64,000 nt of DNA from Clostridiales bacterium (GTDB lineage: Bacteria > Bacillota > Clostridia > Peptostreptococcales > Acidaminobacteraceae). The DNA lies in the NCBI GenBank assembly GCA_016342415.1, contig JAEIOD010000027.1, positions 20,029 through 84,028 of the forward strand, in the 5' to 3' direction. The translations under genes and the position numbers were made by a program. This document shows positions 42,011 to 54,193 of this stretch, piece after piece. The stretch's first letter is position 1; every line of letters starts with the position of its first letter. The notes under the pieces are model-generated. The model was given only the letters and a program-made list of their open reading frames with translations. It did no database searches and had not been told where the DNA came from.

Positions 42011-42919
42011 TTATTCAGTAACGCCTTTATAATGCTGTTGTTTCTTACTTCTATACGTTTTCCAAAGTGCCCAAGTTGGACTTGCTATGAAGATAGAAGA
42101 ATAAGTACCAGCAAGTACACCAGCTAATAATGGGAATGCTAATTCTTTGATAGAATCTACACCAAAGATATAAAGCGAACCAATAACTAGTAACGTTGTA
42201 ACAGATGTGTTAATTGAACGTGTAATTGTTTGATTTAAACTTTTACTAGCAATATCAAAGTAAACTGGTCTCTTCTCAAACTTGACATTCTCTCTAATTC
42301 TATCAAATACTACAATCGTATCATTGATAGAATAACCAACTACCGTTAGAACAGCAGCAATAAAAGCTGAATTCACAGGAATTTGGAAGATTGCATATAC
42401 AGACACAAGAATTAATACGTCATGAGCAAGTGCCACTATTGCCGATAAACCAAATACGATTTCAAAACGGAATGTGATATAAGCCAGCATACCAACAGCA
42501 GCAATAATAACGCCCAAAAATGCTCTTGTTTTAATTTCACTACCAACACTTGCACTGTATTGAGCTGTTTCTCTATGCTCAGCGTTTGGATATAATCCAG
42601 TGATAATGTTATCGATGTTAACTCTTTCTTGAGATGATAAAGAAGATGTTGTTCTAATAATCACTTCTTGATCAGCTGTTTCGTTGATACCTGTTTTAAT
42701 TATTGATGCGTTTAATTTCTGACCATCAATTTCAATATTTGAAATAGCATCGTCTATATCACCTGTATCAAACGATTCTTTAAGGTTATATTGAATAGAT
42801 GTACCACCTTGGAAATCAATTCCTTGGTTTAATCCATTGATTAAAAACATACCCATTCCAACTACGATAATACATAGAGAAATGGCAAACCAAATTTTAT
42901 AATGCTTTAATAAATTCAT
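42011..42919 (-). CDS. secF: Protein translocase subunit SecF
   Basis: A 302-residue membrane protein of the SecDF complex, which uses ion flow to pull exported proteins outward. It has the first helix WFAISLCIIVVGMGMFLI, the signature FQGGTSIQYN, an extracellular P1-type domain and five more helices with VGYSINDTIVVFDRIREN, the classic SecF motif, and SVTTLLVIGSLYIFG. It follows secD by 11 bases. A terminator follows. Confidence 0.96.
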   Translation of the reverse strand: MNLLKHYKIWFAISLCIIVVGMGMFLINGLNQGIDFQGGTSIQYNLKESFDTGDIDDAISNIEIDGQKLNASIIKTGINETADQEVIIRTTSSLSSQERVNIDNIITGLYPNAEHRETAQYSASVGSEIKTRAFLGVIIAAVGMLAYITFRFEIVFGLSAIVALAHDVLILVSVYAIFQIPVNSAFIAAVLTVVGYSINDTIVVFDRIRENVKFEKRPVYFDIASKSLNQTITRSINTSVTTLLVIGSLYIFGVDSIKELAFPLLAGVLAGTYSSIFIASPTWALWKTYRSKKQQHYKGVTE

Positions 42920-42930
42920 GTTGTCGCCTC

Positions 42931-44253
42931 CTATGCACCAAAGTATTTTCTATTTTTAATTAAGCCTAAAGCATCTACATTAACCAGTAGTGTACGTGTA
43001 AATACAACTGCAGTAAACATAGAAGCAACAATACCTATACCTAATGTTGTCGCAAAACCTTTAATTGGACCTTCACCAAAACTATAAAGTACAACTGCTG
43101 CAATTAAAGTTGTGATATTTGCATCCATGATTGTTCTCATAGCACGTTTGAATCCAGATTTAATAGAAGCTCTTACAGTTTTTCCGTTTCTAAGTTCTTC
43201 TTTTAATCTTTCAAAGATAACAACATTTGCATCAACGGCCATACCTACACCTAAAACAATACCTGCAACACCAGGAAGAGTTAGAGTAGCTTGTAGACCA
43301 ATCATTGTAAACAATATAATTGTTGAATATAAAACAAGTGCAATTGATGCGATCATACCTGGCACTCTATAGTATGCAATCATAAAGATTACAACCAACA
43401 AGAAACCAATCTTAGCTGCATTGATACTTGATTGCAAAGCATCTTGACCCAATGTTGGACCAATTAATGACGATTGTACTTCTTTAAGTTCAAGAGGTAA
43501 AGCACCTGATTTGATTTGAAGTGATAAATTAATAGCATCTTCTTGCGTCATGTTAGAAATATAACAATCACCAGAACTGATTACTTGATCAGCTGATGGA
43601 GCTGAAATAACAATACCATCTACGGCAATCGCAATCTGACCTTCTCCAGACTCTCTTTTTACAAATTCAAGAGTTGTTTCTTCAAATGCTTTGGCACCAT
43701 CTTTGTCCAGTTCTAAATCTACAACATATCCAACATAGCTAGTCGTTTGTGAAAATCTGCTTCCAGAATCCTTGATACTTCCACCGTCCATGATTTCAAC
43801 ACCTTCAAATGAATCAATCGTTACAAGACCTGCTTTAACATCCGCGCCACTAACAGTTTCACCTTCTAAAACCTTATGGAATGTCAGTTTAGCAGTTGTT
43901 CCAATAAACTCAGCTGCTTCATTTACATCCGATACACCTGGCATTTCTACACGGATACGTTTTTTATCATAGTTAACAGTAATCTTAGGCTCCATTAAAC
44001 CTTTACTGTCAATACGAGTACTCATAACCGCTTTTGTTCCATCCAATTCTTTTCTAAGCTCTTCGCCTTCCAGATCAGTAATTGCTTCATATTCCAAAAC
44101 AACTCCACCCTGAATATCCAAACCTAGTTTCATAGAATCTGCTACTGATTCAACTCCAACAGTATCTGTTCCTAATCCGAAGAATGCAGTATATACCATC
44201 AATCCAACTAATGCTATGATTAGAATTAATGATATCAACTTCTTTGACTTCAT
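42931..44253 (-). CDS. secD: Protein translocase subunit SecD
   Basis: The 440-residue partner of SecF. The start has one helix followed by MKLGLDIQGGVVLEYEA (the SecD D1 motif) and MSTRIDSKGLMEPKI. A P1 domain follows up to about residue 250, then five helices with VAGIVLGVGMAVDANVVIFERLKEELRNGK, a hallmark of SecD. GGAGGGG precedes the ATG. The neighbouring gamma-carbonic anhydrase gene ends 21 bases upstream. Confidence 0.96.
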   Translation of the reverse strand: MKSKKLISLILIIALVGLMVYTAFFGLGTDTVGVESVADSMKLGLDIQGGVVLEYEAITDLEGEELRKELDGTKAVMSTRIDSKGLMEPKITVNYDKKRIRVEMPGVSDVNEAAEFIGTTAKLTFHKVLEGETVSGADVKAGLVTIDSFEGVEIMDGGSIKDSGSRFSQTTSYVGYVVDLELDKDGAKAFEETTLEFVKRESGEGQIAIAVDGIVISAPSADQVISSGDCYISNMTQEDAINLSLQIKSGALPLELKEVQSSLIGPTLGQDALQSSINAAKIGFLLVVIFMIAYYRVPGMIASIALVLYSTIILFTMIGLQATLTLPGVAGIVLGVGMAVDANVVIFERLKEELRNGKTVRASIKSGFKRAMRTIMDANITTLIAAVVLYSFGEGPIKGFATTLGIGIVASMFTAVVFTRTLLVNVDALGLIKNRKYFGA

Positions 44254-44274
44254 CTTAACCCCTCCAATATTCCT

Positions 44275-44781
44275 TTATATTTTTTTATGTAAAGAAGCTT
44301 CCTTAACATAGATACTTGCTGATTCCAACAAACCTTCTACTGCTTCTTCGTTTATAGTTTTTACTACTTTCCCAGGTGATCCGACTACTAAAGATTTTGA
44401 TGGTATCACTTTACCTGGTGGTATTAATGCACCAGCTCCTATAATCACATCATCTTCTACAATCGCCCCATCCAATACGATGGCACCCATACCTACAAGC
44501 ACTCTGTTACCAATGGTACAACCATGTACGATTGCATTATGTCCAATGGTTACATCATCACCTATTGTCGTAGGAAACTTGCTCGCTACATGAACTGTTG
44601 CATTGTCTTGTACATTGGTCCTGTCTCCGATAGTAATAGCATTTACATCACCACGCAAGACAGCTCCATACCAAACACTTGATTCACTTCCTAAAGTCAC
44701 TTTGCCTATTACAGTTGAAGTTTCTGCAATAAAACAGTCTTTATCTATATTAGGTTTATTGTTCTCATAGTTAAGAATCAT
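44275..44781 (-). CDS. Gamma-carbonic anhydrase-like hexapeptide-repeat protein
   Basis: A 168-residue left-handed beta-helix protein of the gamma-carbonic anhydrase/YrdA group. Hexapeptide repeats run from about residue 12 to 130 (for example VIGKVTLGSESSVWYGAVLRGDV, VQDNATVHVA, TIGHNAIVHGCTIGNRVLVGMGAIVLDG). The three zinc-ligand histidines are His64, His81 and His86. Members form trimers and either hydrate carbon dioxide or serve unknown roles. The ATG lies immediately after the scfB stop, so it is probably co-transcribed with scfB. Confidence 0.9.
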   Translation of the reverse strand: MILNYENNKPNIDKDCFIAETSTVIGKVTLGSESSVWYGAVLRGDVNAITIGDRTNVQDNATVHVASKFPTTIGDDVTIGHNAIVHGCTIGNRVLVGMGAIVLDGAIVEDDVIIGAGALIPPGKVIPSKSLVVGSPGKVVKTINEEAVEGLLESASIYVKEASLHKKI

Positions 44782-46134
44782 TTAATCCTCCATCAATTTA
44801 GCTTGAATATACAAAGAAGCTTCCAATCTCTTCTTTTCCATTTCACATCCTAAATCATAAGGAATGTTGATATCATTGTTAAAATTGTATGCATTGGCAT
44901 GACAACCGCCACTACAATAGAATTTTGCCCAACACTCTTTACATTTTTCTTTGTTGTATACATGTGCTTCTTTAAACTCGTGACTTAAGTGATTGTTATA
45001 CGTTCCATCCATTAAGCTACCAATTTTGAAATCTTCATCACCAACAAATTGATGACAAGGATAGATATCACCTTCCGGTGTTATTGCCACATATTCTGAA
45101 CCAGCACCACAGCCTGAAAGTCTCTTAACGATACATGGACCTTGAGATAAGTCTACTGTAAAGTGGAAGAATGAGAAATCATTATCCTTACCACGTCTAG
45201 CAATCATTTCCTCTGCCAATTCATCATATTGAGCACAAATAGTCTCTAAATCACTATCTTTTAATGCATAATCATTTTCAGGACTAGCAACTACAGGCTC
45301 AACTGAAGTGTTCTTGAATCCAAGATCCGCCATATGAACTACATCTTTAGCGAAGTCAATATTAAACTTAGTAAAAGTACCGCGTACATAGTAGTTCTTA
45401 TCACCACGTTTTTCAACCAGCTTCTTGAATTTTGGAACAATAATATCATAAGTACCAGCACCGTTTACGGTATATCTCATCAAATCATTGACTTTTGGTC
45501 TACCATCGATACTCAATACGACATTGTCCATGTGCTCATTGATGTAGTCAATCTTAGCATCATCTAATAACACACCATTGGTTGTAATTGTAAATCTGAA
45601 CAACTTATTATTTTCCGCTTCTAAAGAACGACCATAAGTCACTAAATCTTTAACCACTTCAAAGTTCATGAGTGGTTCACCACCAAAGAAATCCACTTCT
45701 AAGTTGCTTCTGTTACCTGAATTATCAACTAAGAATTTAAGAGCCTTCTTACCAACTTCTAAACTCATCAAACTTCTATCACCCTCAAAATCACCTTGAG
45801 ATGCAAAACAATACTTACATCGGATATTACAATCATGAGCTATGTGTAAACACATTGCCTTGATTACAGGTTTTCTATTCTTGAATTCTAAGTTTTTGAT
45901 ATAAGTATCTTTAGAAAAAAGCTGTTCATCATCAATCAGATATTGAATTTCGTCTATCGCTTGACTTAAATCATCAGAATTGTATTTTGATTTTAGATGC
46001 TCAACTGCCGTAGTCTTATCATATTCTGGATAATGATCTAAAACATCATATACCATTTCATCCACAACATGTACTGCACCACTATTTACATCTAAAACAA
46101 CGTAAACACCATTTTTCTTAAATTTGTGTATCAT
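44782..46134 (-). CDS. scfB: Radical SAM thioether maturase of SCIFF peptide
   Basis: This 450-residue enzyme forms a thioether bridge in the SCIFF peptide encoded just upstream. The radical SAM cluster motif is Cys102, Cys106, Cys109 (HDCNIRCKYCF). VDFFGGEPLMNF follows, and a SPASM domain with CGAGSEYVAITPEGDIYPCHQF and CKECWAKFYCSGGCHANAY binds two additional clusters. An N-terminal peptide-recognition region (YVVLDVNSGAVHVVDEMVYDVL) precedes the core. It is separated from scfA by a hairpin terminator. Known relatives link Cys32 and Thr37 of the peptide. Confidence 0.96.
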   Translation of the reverse strand: MIHKFKKNGVYVVLDVNSGAVHVVDEMVYDVLDHYPEYDKTTAVEHLKSKYNSDDLSQAIDEIQYLIDDEQLFSKDTYIKNLEFKNRKPVIKAMCLHIAHDCNIRCKYCFASQGDFEGDRSLMSLEVGKKALKFLVDNSGNRSNLEVDFFGGEPLMNFEVVKDLVTYGRSLEAENNKLFRFTITTNGVLLDDAKIDYINEHMDNVVLSIDGRPKVNDLMRYTVNGAGTYDIIVPKFKKLVEKRGDKNYYVRGTFTKFNIDFAKDVVHMADLGFKNTSVEPVVASPENDYALKDSDLETICAQYDELAEEMIARRGKDNDFSFFHFTVDLSQGPCIVKRLSGCGAGSEYVAITPEGDIYPCHQFVGDEDFKIGSLMDGTYNNHLSHEFKEAHVYNKEKCKECWAKFYCSGGCHANAYNFNNDINIPYDLGCEMEKKRLEASLYIQAKLMED

Positions 46135-46153
46135 TATTCACCTCTTCTAAAAC

Positions 46154-46191
46154 CAAAAAAATCAGCTAATAGTATTAAAACCACTATTAGC
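46154..46191 (-). terminator. Terminator/attenuator between scfA and scfB
   Basis: GCTAATAGT, loop, ACTATTAGC then TGATTTTTTTGG on the minus strand, between the SCIFF peptide gene and its maturase. Partial readthrough would give abundant peptide and little enzyme. Confidence 0.85.
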
Positions 46192-46201
46192 CAATATTTG
46201 A

Positions 46202-46342
46202 TTATTTATTCTCACATTCTTGATTTGCTACAGTACAAGATGTTTTACATGCTGATTGACAAGAAGTTTGACACTCACCACATCCTGCATGAGAAGCAGT
46301 TTCTTTTAAAGAGCCCTTATTTAATGTTTTAATATGTTTCAT
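46202..46342 (-). CDS. scfA: SCIFF ribosomal peptide (six Cys in 45)
   Basis: The 46-residue peptide is the highly conserved clostridial RiPP precursor SCIFF. It starts MKHIKTLNKGSLKE, and the C-terminal half holds six cysteines: GCGECQTSCQSACKTSC, then TVANQECENK. Cys32 and Thr37, the residues bridged in studied homologues, are both present. GTGGGGAGGTG before the ATG is a strong ribosome-binding site. It lies upstream of scfB, with a terminator between. The biological role of SCIFF remains unclear in the literature known to me. Confidence 0.97.
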   Translation of the reverse strand: MKHIKTLNKGSLKETASHAGCGECQTSCQSACKTSCTVANQECENK

Positions 46343-46403
46343 AGTACACCTCCCCACTCTTTGCTCATAAAATTATATCATATTCAGATACAAATTTAAA
46401 GCA

Positions 46404-46432
46404 TAAAACAACTCGCAGAAAACTCTGCGAGC
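46404..46432 (-). terminator. Terminator between yajC and scfA
   Basis: CTCGCAGA, four bases, TCTGCGAG then TTGTTTTATG on the minus strand, directly after the yajC stop. Confidence 0.8.
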
Positions 46433-46435
46433 AAT

Positions 46436-46816
46436 TTATATTTCAAAATCATCAATTTTGAAATCATCATCCTCATCATCAACAACTGGCGCGTTTTCTG
46501 TTACCGTTTCAGTCACAGGATTCACACGAATTGCAACAGCATTTTTCTTAATTCTCAACTTAGTCTCTTCTGATAGAATAACAAATTCATCATCTTCCAT
46601 TACTAATACTTCTCCAATAAATCCACCAATAGTTTGAACCTTGTCACCTACTGCAAGTGAATTTAATAAGTTTTGAGCATTTTGCTGTCTCTTCTTTTGA
46701 GGTCTGTAAATCATAAAATAAAGCAACACTGCAAACAACAGCATTGTAGGTAAGAATGACATCAAACCTGCTGCCGACGAAGTTGCACCTGTTAATAGCG
46801 CTAAATTTAAACCCAT
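46436..46816 (-). CDS. yajC: Preprotein translocase subunit YajC
   Basis: A 126-residue single-pass membrane protein associated with SecDF. One helix (about residues 20-36, MLLFAVLLYFMIYRPQKKRQQ) is followed by the cytoplasmic domain with LAVGDKVQTIGGFIGEVL and an acidic C-terminal tail. AAGGAGGCAATA precedes the ATG. It follows queA and tgt as in most bacteria; secD and secF lie about 2 kb downstream, beyond the SCIFF genes. Confidence 0.94.
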   Translation of the reverse strand: MGLNLALLTGATSSAAGLMSFLPTMLLFAVLLYFMIYRPQKKRQQNAQNLLNSLAVGDKVQTIGGFIGEVLVMEDDEFVILSEETKLRIKKNAVAIRVNPVTETVTENAPVVDDEDDDFKIDDFEI

Positions 46817-46944
46817 TATTGCCTCCTTAAAAACTCAAAATCTAAACATAAGATTTTATTCCTACTTTATATTACCAAATAAAAGGTGATTCAACAATGT
46901 TTATTATCTAAAACAAAGCCCATATTTCATTAAATGTTTATAAA

Positions 46945-49091
<2,147 letters not shown>

Positions 49092-49099
49092 CGTAACTC

Positions 49100-50638
49100 C
49101 TATTCTATATGTGTATCTGTATAATAAAAGGTCAGTATTTGTTCAAATTCAAACCCTTGTTCAGCCATATTCTTCGCACCCCATTGACTCATACCAAGTC
49201 CATGACCCCAACCTTTTCCATTAATAACGTATTTGGTTGCTACATTAGGTATTTTTGACGTTTCATCTCCATCCGAGACATATACATCACTTGATATTGT
49301 TGAAACAGTTCCATCTCCAGATATTACAGTCAACGTTGTTGGGCTCTTATCTATAAACTCTTTACCATCTGTTACAACAAGCGAGTTATCTGGTACTACT
49401 TTTAATAAAGTACTTTTAACTTCATTGTAACCAAATGCTTTTCTGATATCTTGTTTCGAAAGTATGGCATGATCAGTGGTTCCAATAAATATTGCCTTAT
49501 AAACTCTATTTTGATCAGTATATTCGGAAACATAAAAATTTTTAAGAGAACCGATATCATAACCTAACTCTTTTAGTCTGTTTTCAATAAATGATTTAGA
49601 ATATTCCAGTGTCCAGGTATCATTTGGTGCACCGATTGAAAACGGATCATAAACGCCTTTAATATATGGTAAAGGTGCTGAAAATACATTTTCACTGTTT
49701 TCTGTAAAACCACCGCTATTTGAATGGTAAAAAGCGTTGACCAAAGTCGTTTCATGTTTGAGTGTTAAGCCACTTGTTTCGTCTACTGCTTGATTGGAAA
49801 GAGGACCTTCCCATTTGTAACCACCATACACTTGTGAATTTGTCGTATTGTCCAGATTAAAGCCATAATGACTAAATTTATTAATATTAACAACTGCAAA
49901 ATTCCTTGCAACAATCGCTTGGGCTTTTAAAGCTTCAACAGGCCAATTTTTATCCATTTCACGTGGTACAACACCATATAAATATTCATCCATCATAACA
50001 TAATTGATTAGTGTAATATCATTGGTGTTGACTCTTTTAGCACCAAAACCCCCACGATAAGAAACATTATCAAAATAACTATACGAATCTTTCAGTTCAG
50101 ATCCAAGTGGTGTCATAATATACTCACCAACCGAAGAATCAAAACCTATAAGTACAGTGCCGTTTTTTACAACAACTAAATTTGCATTTGGCGTCCCCAA
50201 TACCACAGAATAACCACTTCCTGTTAAACGAGTAGCTTCAGATTGTGCTTCACTTTGACTTGAGGAAATACTGTACACATAGTAGTTGTCAGATTTAACA
50301 ACAAAGCCACCTGTGACTTGACCCATAACGGCATTTGCTTCCTCGTAAGTCGCATATGGACCTACAACAGCGTGGTAACCATTATCTTTATCAAATGAAA
50401 ATTGTGTGATATGAGGCAATTGTACCAACGGGACATATTGATCATTAACAAGCTCACCAAGTTCAAAAGCTGTATTACCTTTTATTACTACCAACGGTTT
50501 AACTGTATTGTTATCAGCTGCAGTATACTGCAACCCAATCTTAATGATATTAATCTCATTTGTTTCAGCAAATCCTATTATAGAAAAAATAAGACCAAGA
50601 ATCAATGAAAATATAATTATTCTACTTGTTTTTCTCAT
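49100..50638 (-). CDS. SpoIID/LytB-domain protein
   Basis: A 512-residue exported protein with a signal peptide (about residues 1-24). An N-terminal part of about 190 residues includes a SPOR-like stretch ([27 protein letters not shown]). The SpoIID domain follows: [56 protein letters not shown], and [22 protein letters not shown] at the C-terminus. SpoIID proteins are lytic transglycosylases that cut peptidoglycan, acting in sporulation or in cell-wall turnover; this gene in the ruvB-queA interval is a vegetative-type paralogue in many clostridia. ruvB ends directly before it. Confidence 0.9.
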   Translation of the reverse strand: MRKTSRIIIFSLILGLIFSIIGFAETNEINIIKIGLQYTAADNNTVKPLVVIKGNTAFELGELVNDQYVPLVQLPHITQFSFDKDNGYHAVVGPYATYEEANAVMGQVTGGFVVKSDNYYVYSISSSQSEAQSEATRLTGSGYSVVLGTPNANLVVVKNGTVLIGFDSSVGEYIMTPLGSELKDSYSYFDNVSYRGGFGAKRVNTNDITLINYVMMDEYLYGVVPREMDKNWPVEALKAQAIVARNFAVVNINKFSHYGFNLDNTTNSQVYGGYKWEGPLSNQAVDETSGLTLKHETTLVNAFYHSNSGGFTENSENVFSAPLPYIKGVYDPFSIGAPNDTWTLEYSKSFIENRLKELGYDIGSLKNFYVSEYTDQNRVYKAIFIGTTDHAILSKQDIRKAFGYNEVKSTLLKVVPDNSLVVTDGKEFIDKSPTTLTVISGDGTVSTISSDVYVSDGDETSKIPNVATKYVINGKGWGHGLGMSQWGAKNMAEQGFEFEQILTFYYTDTHIE

Positions 50639-51688
50639 TTAACCCCCTTGATTGCGTTCTTCAAATAAATAGACCATATTAAAATGTTCATAAGCGTGTT
50701 TTGTCAGTACCCTGCCACGAGGTGTTCTATTTAAAAAACCCAACTGCAAAAGATATGGTTCATAAACATCTTCAATAGTTATTTTTTCTTCACCTGTTGA
50801 GGCTGCGAGAGTATCTAATCCCACAGGCCCGCCACAGAATTTATCCATAATAGTTAATACAATTTTTCTATCCACTCCATCTAAGCCAAGTTTGTCTACC
50901 TCAAGCAAATCTAAAGCTCTATTTGCAAGATCGTCTGTGATAATACCATCTCCTACTACTTGAGCATAATCTCTTACTCTTTTTAGTAAACGATTCACAA
51001 TCCTTGGAGTACCTCTAGAACGTCTTGAAATTTCATTTGTAGCATTACCATTGATTTCTACACTCATAATCTCAGCCGAACGTTTTACTATTTGACTCAG
51101 CTCTTTTGTATTATATAATTCTAATTTACAAATCACCCCAAAACGATCTCTTAATGGCGAGGTCAATTGCCCAGCTCTAGTGGTAGCGCCAATCAATGTA
51201 AACTTAGGCAATTCTACACGCACCGATCTAGCCCCTGGTCCTTTACCTATCATAATATCCAAAGTGAAGTCTTCCATTGCAGGATATAAGACTTCTTCTA
51301 CAGTCCTGTTGAGTCTGTGTATCTCATCGATAAACAAGACATCATTTTCACTTAGACTATTCAGTATCGCTGCCAAGTCTCCAGGTCTTTCTATTGCAGG
51401 ACCCGAAGTTACTTTTATATTAACATTCATTTCATTAGCAATGATATTGGACAAAGTTGTTTTACCAAGTCCTGGTGGACCATACAGTAAAACGTGATCT
51501 AGCGGTTCACGTCTCATCTTTGCAGCCTCTATGAATATCTTTAATTTTTCTTTTTGCTTTTCCTGACCTACGTAGTCCTCAAGACTTTGTGGTCTAAGGG
51601 TTTTATCCATCATTTTCTCATGTTCTTTTAACTCTGGTGTGACAAAACGATCTGATTCTAAATCTTCAAATCCATCAAATTGATTCAT
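50639..51688 (-). CDS. ruvB: Holliday junction branch migration helicase RuvB
   Basis: A 349-residue AAA+ ATPase that drives branch migration with RuvA. The Walker A is [15 protein letters not shown], Walker [14 protein letters not shown], sensor region [20 protein letters not shown], and the C-terminal winged helix ends in [20 protein letters not shown]. Length is normal. AGGAG precedes the ATG. It follows ruvA by eight bases. Confidence 0.98.
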   Translation of the reverse strand: MNQFDGFEDLESDRFVTPELKEHEKMMDKTLRPQSLEDYVGQEKQKEKLKIFIEAAKMRREPLDHVLLYGPPGLGKTTLSNIIANEMNVNIKVTSGPAIERPGDLAAILNSLSENDVLFIDEIHRLNRTVEEVLYPAMEDFTLDIMIGKGPGARSVRVELPKFTLIGATTRAGQLTSPLRDRFGVICKLELYNTKELSQIVKRSAEIMSVEINGNATNEISRRSRGTPRIVNRLLKRVRDYAQVVGDGIITDDLANRALDLLEVDKLGLDGVDRKIVLTIMDKFCGGPVGLDTLAASTGEEKITIEDVYEPYLLQLGFLNRTPRGRVLTKHAYEHFNMVYLFEERNQGG

Positions 51689-51696
51689 GGAAACTC

Positions 51697-52305
51697 CTAT
51701 CTATTCATTAGGTTTTTTAATGCTAATTTTATTATGTCTTCAGTTGTCAGATTCATCGTCTCAACACCTGAGACTGCATCATTAATTTCAGTATGAGTAT
51801 ACCCTAATGACAACAAACCTGCTTTTGCATCTTCGAAAGCCGTATGATCCATATCCAAGACCTCTTGAATAACTTCACCATGATCAATTGATATATGCAT
51901 TGCTTTCTTCACTTTGTCTTTTAACTCTAATATAATGCGTTCCGCAGTTTTTTTACCAACACCATTTGCCTGTGTTAACGCTTTAACATCACCTGATATC
52001 AATATGGTATAAAGACTTGTATAGGGTATAGACGACAAAATCGCAATTCCTACTTTAGTACCCACACCACTAATTGAAGTTAACAATCTAAACATCTTCA
52101 ATTCGTTTTTTGAACTAAATCCACACAACGTGATACTGTCTTCTCTAACAACCATTTCTGTGAAAATACATACTTTTTCACCATGATGGGCCAAGTCGCC
52201 TATTGTTGTTAGAGATGTTTTTATCTTATAACCAATGTCGTTTGTTTCCACAACAATATAGTCTTCATCAACATATTCAACATATCCTTTTATATATTCT
52301 AACAT
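51697..52305 (-). CDS. ruvA: Holliday junction branch migration protein RuvA
   Basis: A 202-residue RuvA with the OB-fold ([28 protein letters not shown]), two helix-hairpin-helix motifs ([18 protein letters not shown] and [19 protein letters not shown]), and the C-terminal domain III that contacts RuvB. The start at 52305 has GGAG upstream and matches the family; the longer frame adds 19 unrelated residues. ruvC is not present next to it. Confidence 0.96.
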   Translation of the reverse strand: MLEYIKGYVEYVDEDYIVVETNDIGYKIKTSLTTIGDLAHHGEKVCIFTEMVVREDSITLCGFSSKNELKMFRLLTSISGVGTKVGIAILSSIPYTSLYTILISGDVKALTQANGVGKKTAERIILELKDKVKKAMHISIDHGEVIQEVLDMDHTAFEDAKAGLLSLGYTHTEINDAVSGVETMNLTTEDIIKLALKNLMNR

Positions 52306-52384
52306 AAATTCTCCATTCTCTTTCTTATATTCTAACACAAACGTACATTCGATTGTAGTCATTTGAGATTACAAATTCTTTAAA

Positions 52385-52420
52385 TGACAAGAAACCTGAG
52401 GGTTTCCTCAGGTTTCTGTC
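52385..52420 (-). terminator. Long hairpin after the ATP-grasp gene
   Basis: GAAACCTGAGG and CCTCAGGTTTC form an eleven-pair stem extended by GACA/TGTC with a bulge. It lacks a clean T-run, but its position between the ATP-grasp stop and ruvA suits a terminator. Confidence 0.6.
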
Positions 52421-52536
52421 GATTAGGGTTAACTTAGATATAAGTATCTAAATGAATGTCTATGACATCTTTGTAACAATTATACCATTCACATTCTGAA
52501 TAGTACAGAAAAATACCGAAATCCTCATTATTTATT

Positions 52537-53691
52537 TCACTTTCGTAATATTTTATTTTTCATATAAGTAAAATACGGCTTTGGATCATCAAATGACCAT
52601 ATCGCATAGATTGTCTTGTATCTCATGTTCTTTAGATAATCTACCAAAGTCAACTGATGTGTTTTAAAGTATTTCACAATTGATATCAAATCCTCAATAT
52701 GGTACCTAAAAGTATAATTTGTAGATGCCTTAAAGATGTTCTTTGGTAAAGCTTGACCGGTTAACTCTTTATAAGCCACTAAAGGAAAATTGATGCCCGC
52801 TTTTTCCAAAAGACAGTTCAGTGTTGTTGTTCTGGTATTAACCTCTATCAAATAATACTCATCATTTCTATCGTCTCGTTTAAACTCTATTTCAGCAAAT
52901 CCTTTAAATCCAATTGCTTCTAAAAAACGTTGCCCTATTTGGTGTAATACCTCAATATGTCTTTGCAAGGTATATGACGAAGCACCGTAATTTATCGGAA
53001 ATTGTCTTATCTTTTGACAAGTCATACTATGGCTCACTTGACTACTTTGATTCAAATAACAATCGTATGTACATACATTTGAATCGGCTCCTACGATTTT
53101 CCTTTGAACAATCATAGAAAATCCATCACTTTGAGCCTGTTCTATCGACTTTAATAGAGACTCTTTATTATTGCATACAAACATCTTTTTCCGATAACGA
53201 TTAACAAAACCCGGTGAATCGGTTGGTTTTAACAGACAAGGAAAACCGATTAAATCGTTAAAGTTGCTCCAGTCAATTGAATCAGCATTCATCGTAGCTG
53301 GAATTTTTACATGATGTTTTTCAGCGAGTTCCTGTAATCCAGCCTTATTCATAACTTTGGTCCACAATCCCTGTTCCGTCATAGGGATCAAATAATATTC
53401 TTTCAACTCCTCTAAATGTTTATCCATAAAGGCAACATATGCATCAGCAGTTGGATAAAGGACTGGTTTAAGCGATTGCATTTTACCATACCGGATCAAA
53501 TACTCAAGCAACTCTGCCTCGTTTTTATAATAAGGTACAATCAACTGTTCTTTTAAATATTTGGAAGAGGCACCATAAGTATTTATCCGATTATAATCCA
53601 TCGCAACAACGTGTATATTCTCTTTACCTAAACATCTTATGATACTGAGTCCAATGTAATAATTGCTACCGAGTACTACAGCTTGATTCAT
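52537..53691 (-). CDS. ATP-grasp domain ligase of unknown substrate
   Basis: A 384-residue ATP-grasp protein. A pre-ATP-grasp domain (QAVVLGSNYYIGLSIIRCLG) leads to the central domain (FPCLLKPTDSPGF, FSMIVQRKIVGADSNVCTYDCY) and the metal-binding part (GFKGFAEIEFKRDDRNDEYYLIEVNTRTTTLN, with E and N ligands). It resembles carbamoyl phosphate synthase-like and D-aspartate ligase-like enzymes, which join a carboxylate to an amine; the substrate here is unknown. It overlaps the GNAT gene in an ATGA fashion and belongs to an operon headed by a two-component system. A hairpin follows it. Confidence 0.85.
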   Translation of the reverse strand: MNQAVVLGSNYYIGLSIIRCLGKENIHVVAMDYNRINTYGASSKYLKEQLIVPYYKNEAELLEYLIRYGKMQSLKPVLYPTADAYVAFMDKHLEELKEYYLIPMTEQGLWTKVMNKAGLQELAEKHHVKIPATMNADSIDWSNFNDLIGFPCLLKPTDSPGFVNRYRKKMFVCNNKESLLKSIEQAQSDGFSMIVQRKIVGADSNVCTYDCYLNQSSQVSHSMTCQKIRQFPINYGASSYTLQRHIEVLHQIGQRFLEAIGFKGFAEIEFKRDDRNDEYYLIEVNTRTTTLNCLLEKAGINFPLVAYKELTGQALPKNIFKASTNYTFRYHIEDLISIVKYFKTHQLTLVDYLKNMRYKTIYAIWSFDDPKPYFTYMKNKILRK

Positions 53692-54188
53692 AATCGCTCC
53701 ATTTCAAAATAAGATTCAAATCGATAGGTATCATCATACCAAACATTTCCCTTGTAAACGAATCCAAGTTTCATCAGCAATTTTTTAGAGTAAACATTCT
53801 CTAAATGGCATGTAGCAATAATTTTTTTGATATCAATGGTATCAGCAAATTCCAAAACAGCTTTTCCAGCTTCATACCCAAAACTCTGATGATGAAAATC
53901 AGATAGGATATGAATCCCAAACTCGTAAATCTTTTCATCAAAATCTTCTACTGATAAACCACAACATCCAATGACTTCATTTGTTTCTTTTAAAACCATT
54001 GCAAATAATTGTACAGCGTATGAGTTATAATGCTCTATACCTCTCTCAATGGAAAGAGCAACCTGACTCTCACTTAGAACAGGTTCAATATACTTCATAA
54101 CTTCTTCATTGCCCCACAATCCAACACCTGCAGGAATGTCATCTTTTTGCCAAACCCTATAATATAATCTTTCTGATTTAAATAACAT
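53688..54188 (-). CDS. GNAT-family acetyltransferase (RimJ/RimL-like)
   Basis: A 166-residue protein of the GNAT type: SERLYYRVWQKDDIPAGVGLWGNEEVMKYI at the start, VIGCCGLSVEDFDEKIYEFGIHILSDFHHQSFGYEAGKAVLEFA with the acetyl-CoA region, and NVYSKKLLMKLGFVYKG near the end. Such enzymes acetylate ribosomal proteins, amines or antibiotics; no target can be inferred. It overlaps the ATP-grasp gene by four bases and follows the response regulator by five bases. Confidence 0.88.
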   Translation of the reverse strand: MLFKSERLYYRVWQKDDIPAGVGLWGNEEVMKYIEPVLSESQVALSIERGIEHYNSYAVQLFAMVLKETNEVIGCCGLSVEDFDEKIYEFGIHILSDFHHQSFGYEAGKAVLEFADTIDIKKIIATCHLENVYSKKLLMKLGFVYKGNVWYDDTYRFESYFEMERL

Positions 54189-54193
54189 ACCCC

